Assembly: GCA_029237695.1 (NCBI GenBank)
Contig: CM055274.1
Coordinates: 17,287,505 to 17,351,504, forward strand
Direction of reading: 5' to 3'
Origin: Conchocele bisecta
Lineage: Eukaryota > Mollusca > Bivalvia > Lucinida > Thyasiridae
DNA: 64,000 nt
Shown here: piece after piece, positions 63,634 through 64,000 of the stretch
How the letters are laid out: each line of letters starts with the position of its first letter
How positions within the stretch are numbered: position 1 is the stretch's first letter
Made by a program: the position numbers and the translations under genes
Notes under the pieces: generated by a model
Told to the model about the DNA's origin: nothing
The model's database searches: none
What the model saw: the letters and a program-made list of their open reading frames with translations, nothing else

Positions 63634-64000
63634 CATTTGAAGAGAGAAAACATAATTTACCCAGACGAACGGGGTGAATTGGGTCATCTTCATTTGTTCA
63701 TTTATTAAACATTATTGCACAAGGGAAAAATTATTTTAACGAACCAGCGAGGGGAAATCGTGAATAAAGTTTATCAAGTCAGTGTTTGTTCAACAAATGC
63801 TGGTCTTGTTTTGACTTTAAAGTGTGTTTTGTAAGCGCACAACGACAGAAAAATTATGGTGGGTTCGACACATCAAGAGGGCCTGTTAAATTTGTAATTT
63901 TTATTGTTTTTATCTGAAATCTTGCAGAAAAACGGGTAGTTTGTTTGGTTTGTTCGACAAATTAAATAGTCGCTACATTTTTCCTGCATTCTGTTAAATT
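63634..64000 (+). other. Possible leader of the LTR element; no long frame
   Basis: Non-repetitive within the window. ATG at 63615 opens a 31-codon frame starting MASSAGSHLKRENI that overlaps the primer-binding-like site; a second short frame starts at 63857. No gag motif visible before the window ends. Confidence 0.3.

Overview
The window is eukaryotic, and almost certainly from a bivalve mollusc. It is AT-rich. Its longest open frame is 156 codons, and that frame is a minisatellite. I see no operon-like packing, rRNA, tRNA or complete gene. About half or more of the bases fall into recognisable repeat families. The assignment to bivalves rests on elements built like the described bivalve pearl repeats: arrays of ~155-175 bp core units, then a (GACG)n microsatellite, then a short GC-rich hairpin. 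I cannot name the species.

Four classes of mobile DNA dominate. (1) Short palindromic elements bounded by TTAA, with termini reading TTAAC(C/T)C.TT, look like piggyBac-type MITEs. There are at least five families (called A to E here) and more than twenty copies, most with a perfect or near-perfect central palindrome. (2) Elements starting ACTAGA or ACAAGA, followed by a 5' hairpin and ending in a 3' hairpin, include pearl-like arrays and ~1.4-1.6 kb modular elements (F). They resemble non-autonomous Helitron/Helentron-type DNA. (3) TA-flanked inverted-repeat elements include several unrelated in interior but sharing a CCGTA terminus, one ~1 kb CAGGG... element, and many small CAGTGGAACCTCT-type hairpins. 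(4) Other palindromic MITEs include H, ending GGGGGCCGTTTCACTAAA, and L, M, N. A possible 5' LTR with a primer-binding site complementary to tRNA-Ser lies at the right edge.

Layout. 1-15 kb: A, B, E, J, K, L and M repeats, one pearl array (4.06-5.2 kb), a 235-bp tandem duplication, and a palindrome with 69-bp perfect arms at 8.3 kb. 15-21 kb: scattered MITEs and the 72-bp minisatellite. 21.7-27.8 kb: a nested stack, an outer TIR pair around an inner TIR pair around a pearl array that itself holds a MITE and an inverted-repeat module. 29.9-30.35 kb: the best candidates for real coding sequence, two short minus-strand exons with good splice sites. 31.6-37.2 kb: nested E, G and F elements. 40.8-47.4 kb and 51.6-54.6 kb: large pearl-like arrays, two of which are copies of one composite. 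55-63 kb: mostly isolated TTAA and palindromic elements. 63.2-64 kb: LTR candidate.

The simplest reading is intronic or intergenic DNA of a large gene, possibly on the minus strand, heavily loaded with non-autonomous transposons. Family letters are my own labels; no database was searched.
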